Shown here piece by piece: positions 51,856 to 60,404 of a stretch of DNA of 64,000 nt (position 1 is the stretch's first letter; each line of letters begins with the position of its first letter). The stretch lies in assembly GCA_002483265.1 (NCBI GenBank), contig DLHO01000026.1, positions 412,510 to 476,509 of the forward strand. The letters are read 5' to 3'. The notes below the pieces were generated by a model. The model was given only the letters and a program-made list of their open reading frames with translations, ran no database searches and was not told the DNA's origin. The DNA is from Flavobacteriales bacterium UBA7666. Its GTDB lineage: Bacteria; Bacteroidota; Bacteroidia; Flavobacteriales_D; Crocinitomicaceae. The position numbers were made by a program, and so were the translations under genes.

Positions 51856-52926
51856 TTATCCGTGTTTTTTAGAGAAATCGTTCATTACGTCAACCAAAAC
51901 CTGAACGCTTTCCAATTCAAGTGCATTGTACATAGAAGCACGGTATCCGCCCACACTTCGGTGTCCGTTCAGACCGATAATTCCAGCTGCTTTCCATGCC
52001 GCATCGAATTCGTCTTTTAATGCCTCATTAGTCAATAAGAAGTTGACATTCATTTCAGAACGATCTTCTACTGCTGCAGTTCCCTGAAATAAAGGATTGG
52101 AATCAATTTCAGAATAAATCAATTTTGCTTTCGCCTGATTTTTCAGAGCCATTTTAGAAACTCCGCCGTTTGCCATTAAATCCTGTAGATTCAACATGGC
52201 AACATAAACAGAGAATACAGGAGGCGTATTGTACATGGAATCTTTTTCTGCGTGTACTTTCAAATCCAAATAGCTTGGCATGAACGGAGAAGTCGACTTT
52301 CCAAGAACGTCTTTCTTAACAATATATAAAGTAGCTCCTGCAGGGCCCAAGTTCTTTTGAGCTCCGGCATAAATCAAATCAAAATCAGAAACGTTTACTT
52401 CTTTTGAGAAAATATCGGAAGACATATCACAAACTAAAGGCAAATCTGTTTTAGGGAAATCCTTGAATTGTGTTCCGAAGATGGTATTGTTTGAAGTGAA
52501 ATGAATGTAATCAACATCCGTAGGAATTTGCAGGTTTTTAGGAATGTAGTTAAAGTTTTTATCCTCCGAAGAAGCAAACACATTCACATCAACTCCTACT
52601 TTCTTAGCTTCTTTAATTGCTCCAGAAGCCCAGGTTCCTGTGTTGATATATCCTGCTTTCTTTGTTGAACGCATCATATTCAAAGCTGCAATAGTAAACC
52701 CAAGGGTAGCTCCGCCTTGTAAATAAAGCACTTCGTAATCATCTGAGATATTCAATGCCTTTTTCACTAATTCACGGGCATCGTGCATTACAGCTTCATA
52801 ATCTTTACTTCTGTGTGATACTTCAAGAATGGATAATCCATTGAAATCCAATACAGCATCTGAAGCTTTTTTAAATACGTCTTGCGGAAGAATACATGGT
52901 CCTGCGCCAAAGTTGTGTTTTTTCAT
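51856..52926 (-). CDS. serC: phosphoserine aminotransferase
   Basis: Pyridoxal-phosphate enzyme that converts 3-phosphohydroxypyruvate and glutamate to phosphoserine. 356 residues from the ATG at 52926 (MKKHNFGAGPCILP, the canonical start); a longer frame up to 52992 has no support. Motifs: SHRSKDYEAVM, LYLQGGATLGF, YAGAQKNLGPAG with the PLP-binding Lys, and GLNGHRSVGGYRASMYNAL near the end. It precedes serA, and both belong to the serine pathway. Confidence 0.97.
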   Translation of the reverse strand: MKKHNFGAGPCILPQDVFKKASDAVLDFNGLSILEVSHRSKDYEAVMHDARELVKKALNISDDYEVLYLQGGATLGFTIAALNMMRSTKKAGYINTGTWASGAIKEAKKVGVDVNVFASSEDKNFNYIPKNLQIPTDVDYIHFTSNNTIFGTQFKDFPKTDLPLVCDMSSDIFSKEVNVSDFDLIYAGAQKNLGPAGATLYIVKKDVLGKSTSPFMPSYLDLKVHAEKDSMYNTPPVFSVYVAMLNLQDLMANGGVSKMALKNQAKAKLIYSEIDSNPLFQGTAAVEDRSEMNVNFLLTNEALKDEFDAAWKAAGIIGLNGHRSVGGYRASMYNALELESVQVLVDVMNDFSKKHG

Positions 52927-53045
52927 TTGTCCGTTTTTGATCCCAACATTCATCGTCGGGTATTGATTTTTGCTCTCTACTTGGAAGCACACAAATTTCG
53001 AGATTTTTGAACTAAAAGAGAAGCTATTTGATTAAAATATTTCAC

Positions 53046-53076
53046 AAAAAAAGCCCCGCCAAGTGGCAGAGCTTTT
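53046..53076 (-). terminator. intrinsic terminator of the bTHX gene
   Basis: On the minus strand AAGCTCTGCC-actt-GGCGGGGCTT (with G.U pairs) followed by a run of T. Lies 27 bp past the stop at 53103. Confidence 0.75.
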
Positions 53077-53102
53077 AATATGTTGAAGCATTATTCATTC
53101 GA

Positions 53103-53354
53103 TTATTCTTCCGTTTTTTTCGCTGGTTTTGCAGCTGGCTTTTTAGCTGCAGGTTTTTTCTCGGCTGCAGGTTTCGCTACTGTTTCTTTTTTAACAGCCG
53201 GTTTCTTAGCTGCTACCTTTTTCTCATCTGCCGCGGCAGATACTTTCTTAACAGCTGCAGGTTTAACCGTCACAGTTGTTTTTCTTTTGCGAGTATTACC
53301 ATAGGATCCGTTTGTACGTTTTCCTTTTGCAGTCTTGATATCACCTTTTCCCAT
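53103..53354 (-). CDS. 30S ribosomal protein THX-like with Lys/Ala-rich tail
   Basis: An 83-residue, strongly basic protein. The N-terminal 24 residues (MGKGDIKTAKGKRTNGSYGN) match bTHX, a small 30S subunit protein first known from Thermus. The remaining about 55 residues are a Lys/Ala/Pro/Val-rich tail with AAKKPA-type repeats, like a histone H1 tail; bTHX is normally only about 25-50 residues. It is controlled by a TATATTTG box at 53393-53400 and ends in its own terminator. Confidence 0.85.
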   Translation of the reverse strand: MGKGDIKTAKGKRTNGSYGNTRKRKTTVTVKPAAVKKVSAAADEKKVAAKKPAVKKETVAKPAAEKKPAAKKPAAKPAKKTEE

Positions 53355-53392
53355 AATAGTTTTTCTGTTTTTTTTGAGTTCGAAAAGTCATA

Positions 53393-53400
53393 CAAATATA
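53393..53400 (-). promoter_or_regulatory. -7 box of the bTHX gene
   Basis: TATATTTG on the minus strand, exact TAnnTTTG match, 38 nt from the ATG. Confidence 0.55.
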
Positions 53401-53505
53401 ACGTTCTCTTTGAGTTAGACAGCATAAAATATTCAAAAGGTTCAAAAATGTTCAAAAAGTTTAAGGGTTGAATCCGGAACTTTTTATTGAGTTCTTTGAA
53501 CTGTT

Positions 53506-54183
53506 TCAACTATTTGAACTCTCAAGTCTTTTTTCCAATTCTCTTCTTACTACATCGCCGTTGCGCATATAGCGCTGACACCATTTTAATTTAATGTCCG
53601 TTTGCTCTTCGTCGTTTAACTTCCAGTCAATATCCGATTCGATCAATCGTTGTCTCAATGCCTGCAGTGTAAGTGCCACCGAAACAGAAACATTGAAGCT
53701 TTCTGTAAATCCAACCATTGGAATGGAAACTTTATAATCTGCTATTTCACGAATTTCATCTGATATTCCTTCCCATTCCGTTCCGAAGGAAAGTGCAACT
53801 GGTTGATCAAGAGGCAGATCGAAGATAGAGTGCTCTGCATCCGGAGTTAGAGCTGCAATTTTATATCCTTGCGATTTTAACTTCGAAACGGCATCTAATA
53901 ATGGAGCAGCGCCTTCGTTGTAATTGAACAGGTCGACCCATCTTCCGGCACCACGTGCAATATCACGTTGTACTTTGTATTTGTTTTTACTCTCCACCAC
54001 ATGCAATTCCTGAATTCCAAAACAGTCGCAGCTTCTGATAACAGCACTTGCATTGTGTTCCTGAAAGATTTCTTCCAACAAAACAGTCAGATGACGTGTC
54101 CGTTTTGAAGCAACTTCGTCAAAAAGTTGACCTTTTACTTCGGGGATCAATTCATAAAATGCTTGAAGCAATTCGTTTTTCAT
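53506..54183 (-). CDS. trmH: TrmH family tRNA/rRNA (guanosine-2'-O)-methyltransferase
   Basis: A 225-residue SPOUT methyltransferase using S-adenosylmethionine to 2'-O-methylate RNA; similarity in length and order is best to TrmH, which modifies G18 of tRNA. Motifs: NASAVIRSCDCFGI (motif 1), ALSFGTEWEGIS (motif 2) and IPMVGFTESFNVSVSVALTLQAL (motif 3 of the knot). TAATTTTG ends 4 nt before the ATG, so the mRNA is predicted leaderless. Confidence 0.9.
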   Translation of the reverse strand: MKNELLQAFYELIPEVKGQLFDEVASKRTRHLTVLLEEIFQEHNASAVIRSCDCFGIQELHVVESKNKYKVQRDIARGAGRWVDLFNYNEGAAPLLDAVSKLKSQGYKIAALTPDAEHSIFDLPLDQPVALSFGTEWEGISDEIREIADYKVSIPMVGFTESFNVSVSVALTLQALRQRLIESDIDWKLNDEEQTDIKLKWCQRYMRNGDVVRRELEKRLESSNS

Positions 54184-54187
54184 GGGG

Positions 54188-54195
54188 CAAAATTA
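54188..54195 (-). promoter_or_regulatory. -7 box predicting a leaderless trmH mRNA
   Basis: TAATTTTG on the minus strand, followed by CCCC and ATG. Exact TAnnTTTG match. The rest of 54196-54507 holds a probable terminator and no gene. Confidence 0.6.
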
Positions 54196-54307
54196 GCGAT
54201 TTTATTTCCCACGGAAGTGCACGGAAGAACACAGATGAAAACTTTATTTTTTACATTGTTTTATGTAATTGGATACTTCCGTGATCCTCTTTGCTCGTCA
54301 GTAGGAG

Positions 54308-54342
54308 AAAAAAACACCCTGACTCTTTTCAGAATACAGGGC
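54308..54342 (-). terminator. probable terminator after the serine hydrolase gene
   Basis: On the minus strand CCCTG / CAGGG arms (54337-54341, 54317-54321) are followed by GTG and a run of seven T. The stem is short and it lies about 165 bp past the stop at 54508. Confidence 0.45.
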
Positions 54343-54507
54343 GCTTTCTTCGTAAATCAAGTAAGTTCTTGTTGTTTATTACGGGTTATTTTTCAATTCT
54401 TTTTTTCGAACTCAACCGCCACAAAGCCAAAAGGGCTCGAGTCTCACTATCTGCGCAACTGTAAAATAAGCTGTAATCCACTTGTCAGAACACTTTTCCA
54501 TAATCAG

Positions 54508-55908
54508 TTACTTGAATACTTTCAATGTTTTTGTCCAACCTGAGTTTCCAGTGATCTGAACAAAATAAACTCCACCCGGAAGCGACTCTAAATTGGTGAT
54601 CTGAGTTTCCTGGAGTGTGTTGTTTTGGGTTTGTTCTTTTTGAACGGCAATTGTTCGCCCGGATGCATCTTCCAATGTTAGGGTGATTTCGTCCGGAGTA
54701 GTATTGTTCCATGACACACTGATCTGATCCGTAAAGGGAATTGGGCTTACCTGAATACTGTTGATTAATTCTTCTTTCAATGAAGCTGTCTGATTCTCAA
54801 TAATCGTTCTCAATAATTCACGAACTACCGGAATCAGTGTCCAGGAGTTTTTGTTATTGTCATTGGTGAAAACGGTAATGCTTTGATCCAATGCGGGGAA
54901 ATACCAGGAAGAAGCATGGTAAGCTAAATCGCCGCCATGTCCGTATGCTTCATATCCCAGGAAATTGGTTGTATTCTTCATTAGCCCAAGTCCGTATTTC
55001 CCACCCTGAGAACCGGGAGCATTTACGGTAGTTTTTGCTTCAGCCATGATTGCAGGTGAGAGCAAATCACCCCGCATATACGTTCTCATCCATTTCGTAC
55101 AATCCGTTGGAGTGGAAAAATAACCACCGGCAGCTCCAGCAGTAGAATTAAGTGCCATGTAACTCATGTAGAAACTGTCTGCATCATCCAGGACTCCGTC
55201 TCCTGTAATATCGAGCCACAAATGCGCTACCGGAGAATTCACTATTTCAAATGAAGGAATGGCGAAAGTGCTTAATCCTAAGGGATCGAAGAAACGATTA
55301 CGCAACTCGGTATAGAAAGGATTCCCGGTTGCTTCGCGAATGATCATGGCTAAGAGGAAATAATTGGTATTGGAATAGGACCAGGAAGTGCCGGGTTGAA
55401 ACAACGGAGGAGAAATAAACCGGTCGATCAACTCTTCAGGTGTCCAAATCCGGGAAATATCCGCCATTAAAGAATCCTGGTGGTGCGGATTGTTCAGTAC
55501 ATCATAAATTCCGCTGGTGTGATTCAATAACTGCCGGATCGTAGTATTTGTATCAATATAGGGCATAGTTGGAAGCCATTCGTGAAGGCTGTCGTCCAGA
55601 TTCAATGTTCCTTCATCTGCCAATTGAAGAATACAGGCAGAAGTGATTGTTTTGGTGACACTTCCAATGAGGTAAGCATCATTTGGTGTTACGTTGGTAA
55701 AAATAGAAGAAGTTCCGTCTGCGTGCGCCCAAACAGAACCATCTGAAACCTGTATCGCAGCACTCAGTGATTTTGCTCCGAGAACGGTGCGCATACTATC
55801 TAGTGTGTTTTGCAACTCAGTATCCAGGGCGGTTGATATTTGAGCCCGGGTTGAATTTGAATGGAATAGCAGGGGAATGACTAATCCAAACATGTAGTGT
55901 ACTTTCAT
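54508..55908 (-). CDS. secreted serine hydrolase (class C beta-lactamase fold) with T9SS type A C-terminal domain
   Basis: A 466-residue exported protein. Signal peptide about 1-23; a beta-lactamase/D-alanyl-D-alanine carboxypeptidase fold with SxxK in GSVTKTITSA, YxN in WSYSNTNYF and HGGDLAYHASSW as the third motif. In the middle (about residue 225-240) lies DITGDGVLDDAD, an EF-hand or dockerin-like calcium loop. The final about 75 residues are a type A sorting domain (SPIPFTDQISVSW, LEDASGRTIA, PGGVYFVQITG, ending TKTLKVFK). Many such proteins are peptidases or esterases, not resistance enzymes; the substrate is unknown. Confidence 0.9.
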   Translation of the reverse strand: MKVHYMFGLVIPLLFHSNSTRAQISTALDTELQNTLDSMRTVLGAKSLSAAIQVSDGSVWAHADGTSSIFTNVTPNDAYLIGSVTKTITSACILQLADEGTLNLDDSLHEWLPTMPYIDTNTTIRQLLNHTSGIYDVLNNPHHQDSLMADISRIWTPEELIDRFISPPLFQPGTSWSYSNTNYFLLAMIIREATGNPFYTELRNRFFDPLGLSTFAIPSFEIVNSPVAHLWLDITGDGVLDDADSFYMSYMALNSTAGAAGGYFSTPTDCTKWMRTYMRGDLLSPAIMAEAKTTVNAPGSQGGKYGLGLMKNTTNFLGYEAYGHGGDLAYHASSWYFPALDQSITVFTNDNNKNSWTLIPVVRELLRTIIENQTASLKEELINSIQVSPIPFTDQISVSWNNTTPDEITLTLEDASGRTIAVQKEQTQNNTLQETQITNLESLPGGVYFVQITGNSGWTKTLKVFK

Positions 55909-56114
55909 AAATTGTGTTTTAAAATTTATGAATTAAAGCTACTACGGCTAGTGCGGATCTATTTGTCGAAAACTGCTAATTTATAATTGACAATTTAATC
56001 CTGATAGCTATCGGGATACGAATTACGAATGAAGCTTTTAACTGGCTGCAGGATCTATAAATCTGAATTTACAAGATCATTAAACTCATAGTTACTGGTT
56101 GTTTGCTGATGTCC

Positions 56115-56133
56115 CAATTCGTAATTCGGCATT
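56115..56133 (-). repeat. dispersed AATTCG-type repeat, copy 2
   Basis: Exact reverse complement of the 19-mer at 8493-8511, within a longer AATTCG/AATTGGGAATT tract (about 56114-56148) just past the end of the TonB-receptor-like gene. A related ACGAATTACGAAT lies at about 56018-56030. Confidence 0.75.
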
Positions 56134-56151
56134 AGGAATTGGGAATTAAAA

Positions 56152-58608
56152 TCAATGTGCGTTCACACGTTGTTTCTCCGAGTCGGAAGCTCCGGATTGG
56201 CGTGCATTCAATGCTTTTCCTTTGCTGAAACGATATGATAAACTGATTGTAACCACTCGTGTATCCAGTTTACTCAGCCAGTTTGCTTTCGAATTGGCAA
56301 TGTTCCGAATATCTCCGCCGGGTTGATTGGTGTAAAAAAGATCCGAAACATTCAATTTGATCGATCCTTTTTCTTTCAGGATTTTGTAAGCAAAACCTGC
56401 TCTGACACTTCCAACAGGAATAGTGAGAAATTGGCCGGATAAAATGCGTGTTTGGTACGATCCTGCAAGCTCAGCGGTTAGTTTCGGAGTAATCGTAAAT
56501 TTAAATGCCGGGCCAATATACCAATACCAGCGATCTTCAACCAAGGGCTGATTGTAAATGGATGTATTGTAACCAATGTTCTTCAATTCGGAATAGTATT
56601 GAACACTCCACCATTTTGCAAGGTTGAATTCCCCACTGGCACTGATTCCATAAGCGGTTTGATTGCCATAATTTCCGGGTCTGCTGTAGTAAATATTGTT
56701 TACCTGTTCATTGGTTTCGTTAATCAGGTTGTGCACCAAGCTGTAATCGACAGTAACAGAAAACGCGTTTTTATAGGAGTAAGTCAGCTCGAAATTATAA
56801 GAGAATGTTGGTTTTAAATACGGATTACCCGCATAATAGGTGTACGCGTCCATTGGGTAAGTGAATGGATTCATATCCTGGTAATTCGGGTAATCAATTC
56901 TCCTCCCAAATGAGAAGCCCAGTTGATGTTCTTTCAAACTGTCAAGCGTGTAAGAAAAGTATGCTGTTGGGAATAGACTGTTGTACATGCGGTTAAAACT
57001 AGAGTCGCTTACTAATGCGTTTCCAAGCTGATGTCCCTTCATTTGAATACTTTCAAATCGCAAGCCCAACTGAATTGCAAATTTACCCCATTCCTGTGCA
57101 TAATTGGCGTAAGCTGCATTGTTGTTTTCCTTGTAAAGAAAACGGTTTGAAAAAGTGTAATTGGGAACTTTTGTATCATTGACGACATCGAAGAAATCAG
57201 CAGTATTATCGGTGCTTACAAAAGCTGTTTTTATTCCAAATTCCAATCTGTTATTGTTTTTCAAAGGATTTATGTAATCCATTTTGGCTGTTTTGATATC
57301 AATGTCAGCAGGGAGAGAAGAAGATAAGTTTAAAGCGCTGACAGGTGTTCCATCTGTTGCACGAACTTTATTGTCCAGGGTTTGATCCTGACTTGATGTA
57401 TAGCGAATATAATCTGCATTGACTGAAAGTTCTTTTCCTAAGCTATCTATTTTCAACGTGTAATTGATGTTTGCACTTCCGTTAGACCAATTGCTTTTCG
57501 CTGTTGTGTAAGCAGAAACTAAAGCTGCAACTGAATTGTCCGCGGCTAAAATACTCGCCTGACTATCATGACTGGTATTCGAAGGATTGTAGAAACCTGA
57601 AAACACTACTCCAATAGTCGACTTTTTACTGACGTACCAATCCATTCCTATTTTCCCTGTTCTTCCGCCATGTTCTCTTTTGATGTAAGATTGTTGCAGA
57701 AAGGCTGAACTGGGTTGGCCATCAGGAGTGAAGTAATACCGATTAATGGTCAAATCCTGATAGGAATTATTCTGACTCCAGCCCAATGTTGAAAAGAGAT
57801 TGATCTTATTCACCCGGTAATTGAAGGTAAAGCTGTTATTGGACCGCATGTACCTTCCCTGACCATAACTGAGTGTGATTCCGCCGTTAAATCCTCTTTC
57901 TTTCAATTTTTTCAGAATGATGTTAATGACTCCTGCATTTCCGGAAGCATCATATCTCGCCGGTGGATTGGTCATTATTTCAATAGAAGCAACTGAGTTA
58001 GAAGGCAGTGAACGTAAATAGCCTGCAAGATCTTCCTGTGACATGTAAGTTGGTCTGTTATCAATAAAAATCTGAACTCCTGATTTTCCTTTTAAGGAGA
58101 TATTTCCATTGAAATCCACAGTGACACCGGGCGCTTTTTCCAATAATTCAAGGACAGTTGTTCCGGTGCTTCCGGTCAACGCCTCCGGATTTACAACTAC
58201 ACGGTCAATTTTTCGTTCTATAAAGGGTTTTTTAACGGTGATGACCACATCATCCAATTCTTTGGCAGGAGCGTTCACTGAAATTTCCGGGATGTCAATT
58301 TTCGAAGAAGTGGAGTCTATTTCAAAGGGTGCACCAATAAATTTCTGATAATCCAACTGATCAATAACGATCAAAAAAGTTCCTGTTTTAGTAAACTCGA
58401 TTTCATAATTCCCCAAAGAATCACAGATAGCGGCTTTTACAAGTGACGAATCTGCTGAATGACAAAGTCTTACAATAGGGGGTGAGGCAGGATCTATCCC
58501 TGATACTTTTCCCGTAATTGTCGTGTTTTGAGCAAACGTGAGCTGAGAAGATAGAATACTGAAAAAGGAAAAAAATAGAATACTGTAGTTGAATCGTTTG
58601 CTGGTCAT
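56152..58608 (-). CDS. TonB-dependent-receptor-like outer membrane beta-barrel protein
   Basis: An 818-residue outer-membrane protein. Signal peptide (about 1-26, ending TFAQ), a carboxypeptidase-regulatory-like domain (about 28-110), a TonB plug-like domain (about 125-235; LLEKAPGVTVDFNGNISLKG, VQIFIDNRPTYM, IEIMTNPPARYDASGNAGVINIILKK) and a C-terminal beta barrel of about 570 residues (outer membrane beta-barrel family 3 style). It may import a nutrient with TonB energy; no TonB box was identified. Downstream of an AraC regulator on the same strand, with an inverted repeat just before its start that suggests specific control. Confidence 0.9.
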   Translation of the reverse strand: MTSKRFNYSILFFSFFSILSSQLTFAQNTTITGKVSGIDPASPPIVRLCHSADSSLVKAAICDSLGNYEIEFTKTGTFLIVIDQLDYQKFIGAPFEIDSTSSKIDIPEISVNAPAKELDDVVITVKKPFIERKIDRVVVNPEALTGSTGTTVLELLEKAPGVTVDFNGNISLKGKSGVQIFIDNRPTYMSQEDLAGYLRSLPSNSVASIEIMTNPPARYDASGNAGVINIILKKLKERGFNGGITLSYGQGRYMRSNNSFTFNYRVNKINLFSTLGWSQNNSYQDLTINRYYFTPDGQPSSAFLQQSYIKREHGGRTGKIGMDWYVSKKSTIGVVFSGFYNPSNTSHDSQASILAADNSVAALVSAYTTAKSNWSNGSANINYTLKIDSLGKELSVNADYIRYTSSQDQTLDNKVRATDGTPVSALNLSSSLPADIDIKTAKMDYINPLKNNNRLEFGIKTAFVSTDNTADFFDVVNDTKVPNYTFSNRFLYKENNNAAYANYAQEWGKFAIQLGLRFESIQMKGHQLGNALVSDSSFNRMYNSLFPTAYFSYTLDSLKEHQLGFSFGRRIDYPNYQDMNPFTYPMDAYTYYAGNPYLKPTFSYNFELTYSYKNAFSVTVDYSLVHNLINETNEQVNNIYYSRPGNYGNQTAYGISASGEFNLAKWWSVQYYSELKNIGYNTSIYNQPLVEDRWYWYIGPAFKFTITPKLTAELAGSYQTRILSGQFLTIPVGSVRAGFAYKILKEKGSIKLNVSDLFYTNQPGGDIRNIANSKANWLSKLDTRVVTISLSYRFSKGKALNARQSGASDSEKQRVNAH

Positions 58609-58616
58609 TGGGTTTT

Positions 58617-58650
58617 GAAATAGAACTGTCCGACAAAGATGTTCTATTTC
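58617..58650 (-). promoter_or_regulatory. 10-bp inverted repeat covering a -7-like box, candidate operator
   Basis: GAAATAGAAC (58617-58626) and GTTCTATTTC (58641-58650) are perfect reverse complements with a 14-bp spacer. CATCTTTG (58634-58641, minus strand), one base from TAnnTTTG, lies inside. The gene at 56152-58608 starts 9 bp downstream. Likely bound by a regulator such as the neighbouring AraC protein (inference). Confidence 0.5.
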
Positions 58651-58714
58651 GCCAAAAGTTGCTTGTAAAAAACTGCTAATTTATGTAAATCTGTTTATTT
58701 CCGTGTTGGACGGT

Positions 58715-59623
58715 TTAGATCTTAGCAGCAACATAGCCTGTTGGTGAAAGGCCGAAATGTTTTTTGAAAGCCTTACTAAAAGAATAAATATCGGAAAAGC
58801 CCATTGTGATTGCCACATCGGAAACCGAGTAATCAGATTTCAATAGGAGTGAAGCATGCTGTAATCTTATGGAAAGAATGTATTGATAAGGTGTTTTACC
58901 GATCATTTGTTTGAAAAGTCGAAAGAAATGATATTCGGACATTCCTGCCATTCGCGCTATTTGTTCGATCGTCAATGTTTCCGGATAGTTCGAATCGATA
59001 AATTCCTTTCCTCTTAAAACGCGTCGGCATAAATCTCTTTGAGTTTCAGCTTTTACGGTTGTGATGGATTGAAGTTGTTTGAAAACCTGAATCTGATCAC
59101 TTACCAAACATTCGGCCAATTGATAAAATAATTCCTGATTGACCTGATCATTGGAAAAAGAGTTGTTATTTACGCAACTACTTATTTCCTGAAGTTTTCT
59201 TCCCAGATGTGTATGAGGTGCCTGATATTGATTCTCTAAAAAGTGTTTGGTATAGAAGAAATCAGAAAGATCCAAATCTGAAACTGGTGTGTTAGGAGCT
59301 TGCAAGGTTGCAACAACATCTGCGATTAGTTCATTGGAAACATTCAGACACATTCCTTTCACATAATTATTGCTGTCGATTACAACCTTACCTTCCTTTT
59401 CTCCATTCATTAAAAGGTAGGAACCGGAAGTAACCGTATATGATTGATCGTTTATGGTGTATCGCTCAATTCCTTCACGCACAAACTTGATAGCAAAGCA
59501 ATGTGAAACTAACGACCGTTCAAAATCCTTTAATGAAGATAGATTGAAGACATTTCCATCATCACCGACGCGCAGGATCATTTGACCGTTGTTGTAGAGA
59601 GAAGGATTGTCGACGTTTGTCAT
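58715..59623 (-). CDS. AraC family transcriptional regulator
   Basis: A 302-residue protein with an N-terminal cupin-like sensing domain (about 15-110) and a C-terminal pair of helix-turn-helix motifs (about 205-302): TIEQIARMAGMSEYHFFRLFKQMIGKTP and VSDVAITMGFSDIYSFSKAFKKHFGLSP in the family's usual arrangement. The ligand is unknown. It lies 106 bp upstream of the TonB-receptor-like gene on the same strand and is its likely regulator. Confidence 0.93.
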   Translation of the reverse strand: MTNVDNPSLYNNGQMILRVGDDGNVFNLSSLKDFERSLVSHCFAIKFVREGIERYTINDQSYTVTSGSYLLMNGEKEGKVVIDSNNYVKGMCLNVSNELIADVVATLQAPNTPVSDLDLSDFFYTKHFLENQYQAPHTHLGRKLQEISSCVNNNSFSNDQVNQELFYQLAECLVSDQIQVFKQLQSITTVKAETQRDLCRRVLRGKEFIDSNYPETLTIEQIARMAGMSEYHFFRLFKQMIGKTPYQYILSIRLQHASLLLKSDYSVSDVAITMGFSDIYSFSKAFKKHFGLSPTGYVAAKI

Positions 59624-59952
59624 TGCTGCAGCTATTTGACTGCCAATGTATTGAAAAATGAACGAGTGGTAATCAGAATGGAAGTGCTATTTCCTAAAGT
59701 GTAGAAATCAATGAATTAAAGGTGGTGGATTGGGATTTAACCACATAGGTACATAGAGAACATAGATGGATTTAATGAAAATTTAAAATAATTCTGCCCA
59801 TTTAATCTAAGATTTAGCTATCTATTGCTAAATGACCTTTGTTCCTATGTGGTTCATTTAATATCTTATGTGGTTCACTTTCGATAACCTAAAACAAAAA
59901 AAAATCCCTCCGTCGGTTGACGAAAGGATCTTTTCTCTAAAGAATATCGTTC
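59624..59952. other. 329-bp intergenic stretch with repeats and a terminator
   Basis: No gene. AACCACATAGG (59739-59749) is the reverse complement of CCTATGTGGTT (59844-59854), and TATGTGGTTCA is repeated directly at 59846-59856 and 59867-59877. ATTTAGC (59812-59818) / GCTAAAT (59827-59833) forms a further stem. The HU terminator follows at 59895-59930. Confidence 0.6.
59895..59930 (-). terminator. intrinsic terminator of the HU gene
   Basis: On the minus strand ATCC-TTTCGTC-aacc-GACGGAG-GGAT (with a G.U pair and a mismatch) then a run of T. About 20 bp past the HU stop. Confidence 0.75.
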
Positions 59953-60225
59953 TTAGTTAACTGCTCCAGATAACTCAGCACCAGCTTTGAAACGTACTAC
60001 GTTCTTAGCTGCGATTTTGATTTCTTTTCCAGTTTGTGGGTTACGACCAGTTCTAGCTTCACGCTTAGAAACTGAGAAAGAACCGAATCCTACTAAAGAA
60101 ATACGGTCTCCTTTTTTCAATGCTCCAGCTGTAGCACCTACAAATGCATCCAATGCTTTTTTTGCATCAGCTTTAGATAATCCTGCTTCAGAAGCAATCG
60201 CATCAATTAATTCTGCTTTGTTCAT
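59953..60225 (-). CDS. HU family DNA-binding protein
   Basis: A 90-residue nucleoid protein that bends DNA as a dimer. MNKAELIDAIASEAGLSKADAKKALDAF starts the helical part; GFGSFSVSKREARTGRNPQTGKEI is the beta arm signature with the conserved RxGRNPxTG; VRFKAGAELSGAV ends the fold. Length is canonical. A strong promoter (60266-60295) drives it, and it has its own terminator, so it is expressed independently of fmt. Confidence 0.97.
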   Translation of the reverse strand: MNKAELIDAIASEAGLSKADAKKALDAFVGATAGALKKGDRISLVGFGSFSVSKREARTGRNPQTGKEIKIAAKNVVRFKAGAELSGAVN

Positions 60226-60265
60226 AGTTTGGTTTTTTTTGAATGATTTCTAATAATTAACACAA

Positions 60266-60295
60266 CAAAAATATATGAATATGCTTCTCTACCAA
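60266..60295 (-). promoter_or_regulatory. Bacteroidota-type promoter of the HU gene
   Basis: TTG (complement of 60293-60295) and TATTTTTG (complement of 60266-60273) are separated by 19 bp on the minus strand, an exact consensus match; leader about 35 nt. Confidence 0.8.
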
Positions 60296-60404
60296 GGCCA
60301 AACACTAAAAAGCGCCAATTTTGTTGATAAATAAACGCATTTGTTGATAAGCCTCCCTGTTTTTAGGGGTTTTCCGACCAATTTATCGATTTGTTCGATA
60401 AAAT

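Noticed and set aside
53270..53509. 79-codon minus-strand frame between trmH and bTHX
   Set aside because: It overlaps bTHX in another frame, crosses its promoter box, and is made of TTCAAAA-type repeats.
54127..54543. 138-codon plus-strand frame between trmH and the serine hydrolase
   Set aside because: It overlaps both neighbouring genes and a terminator and has no recognisable feature.
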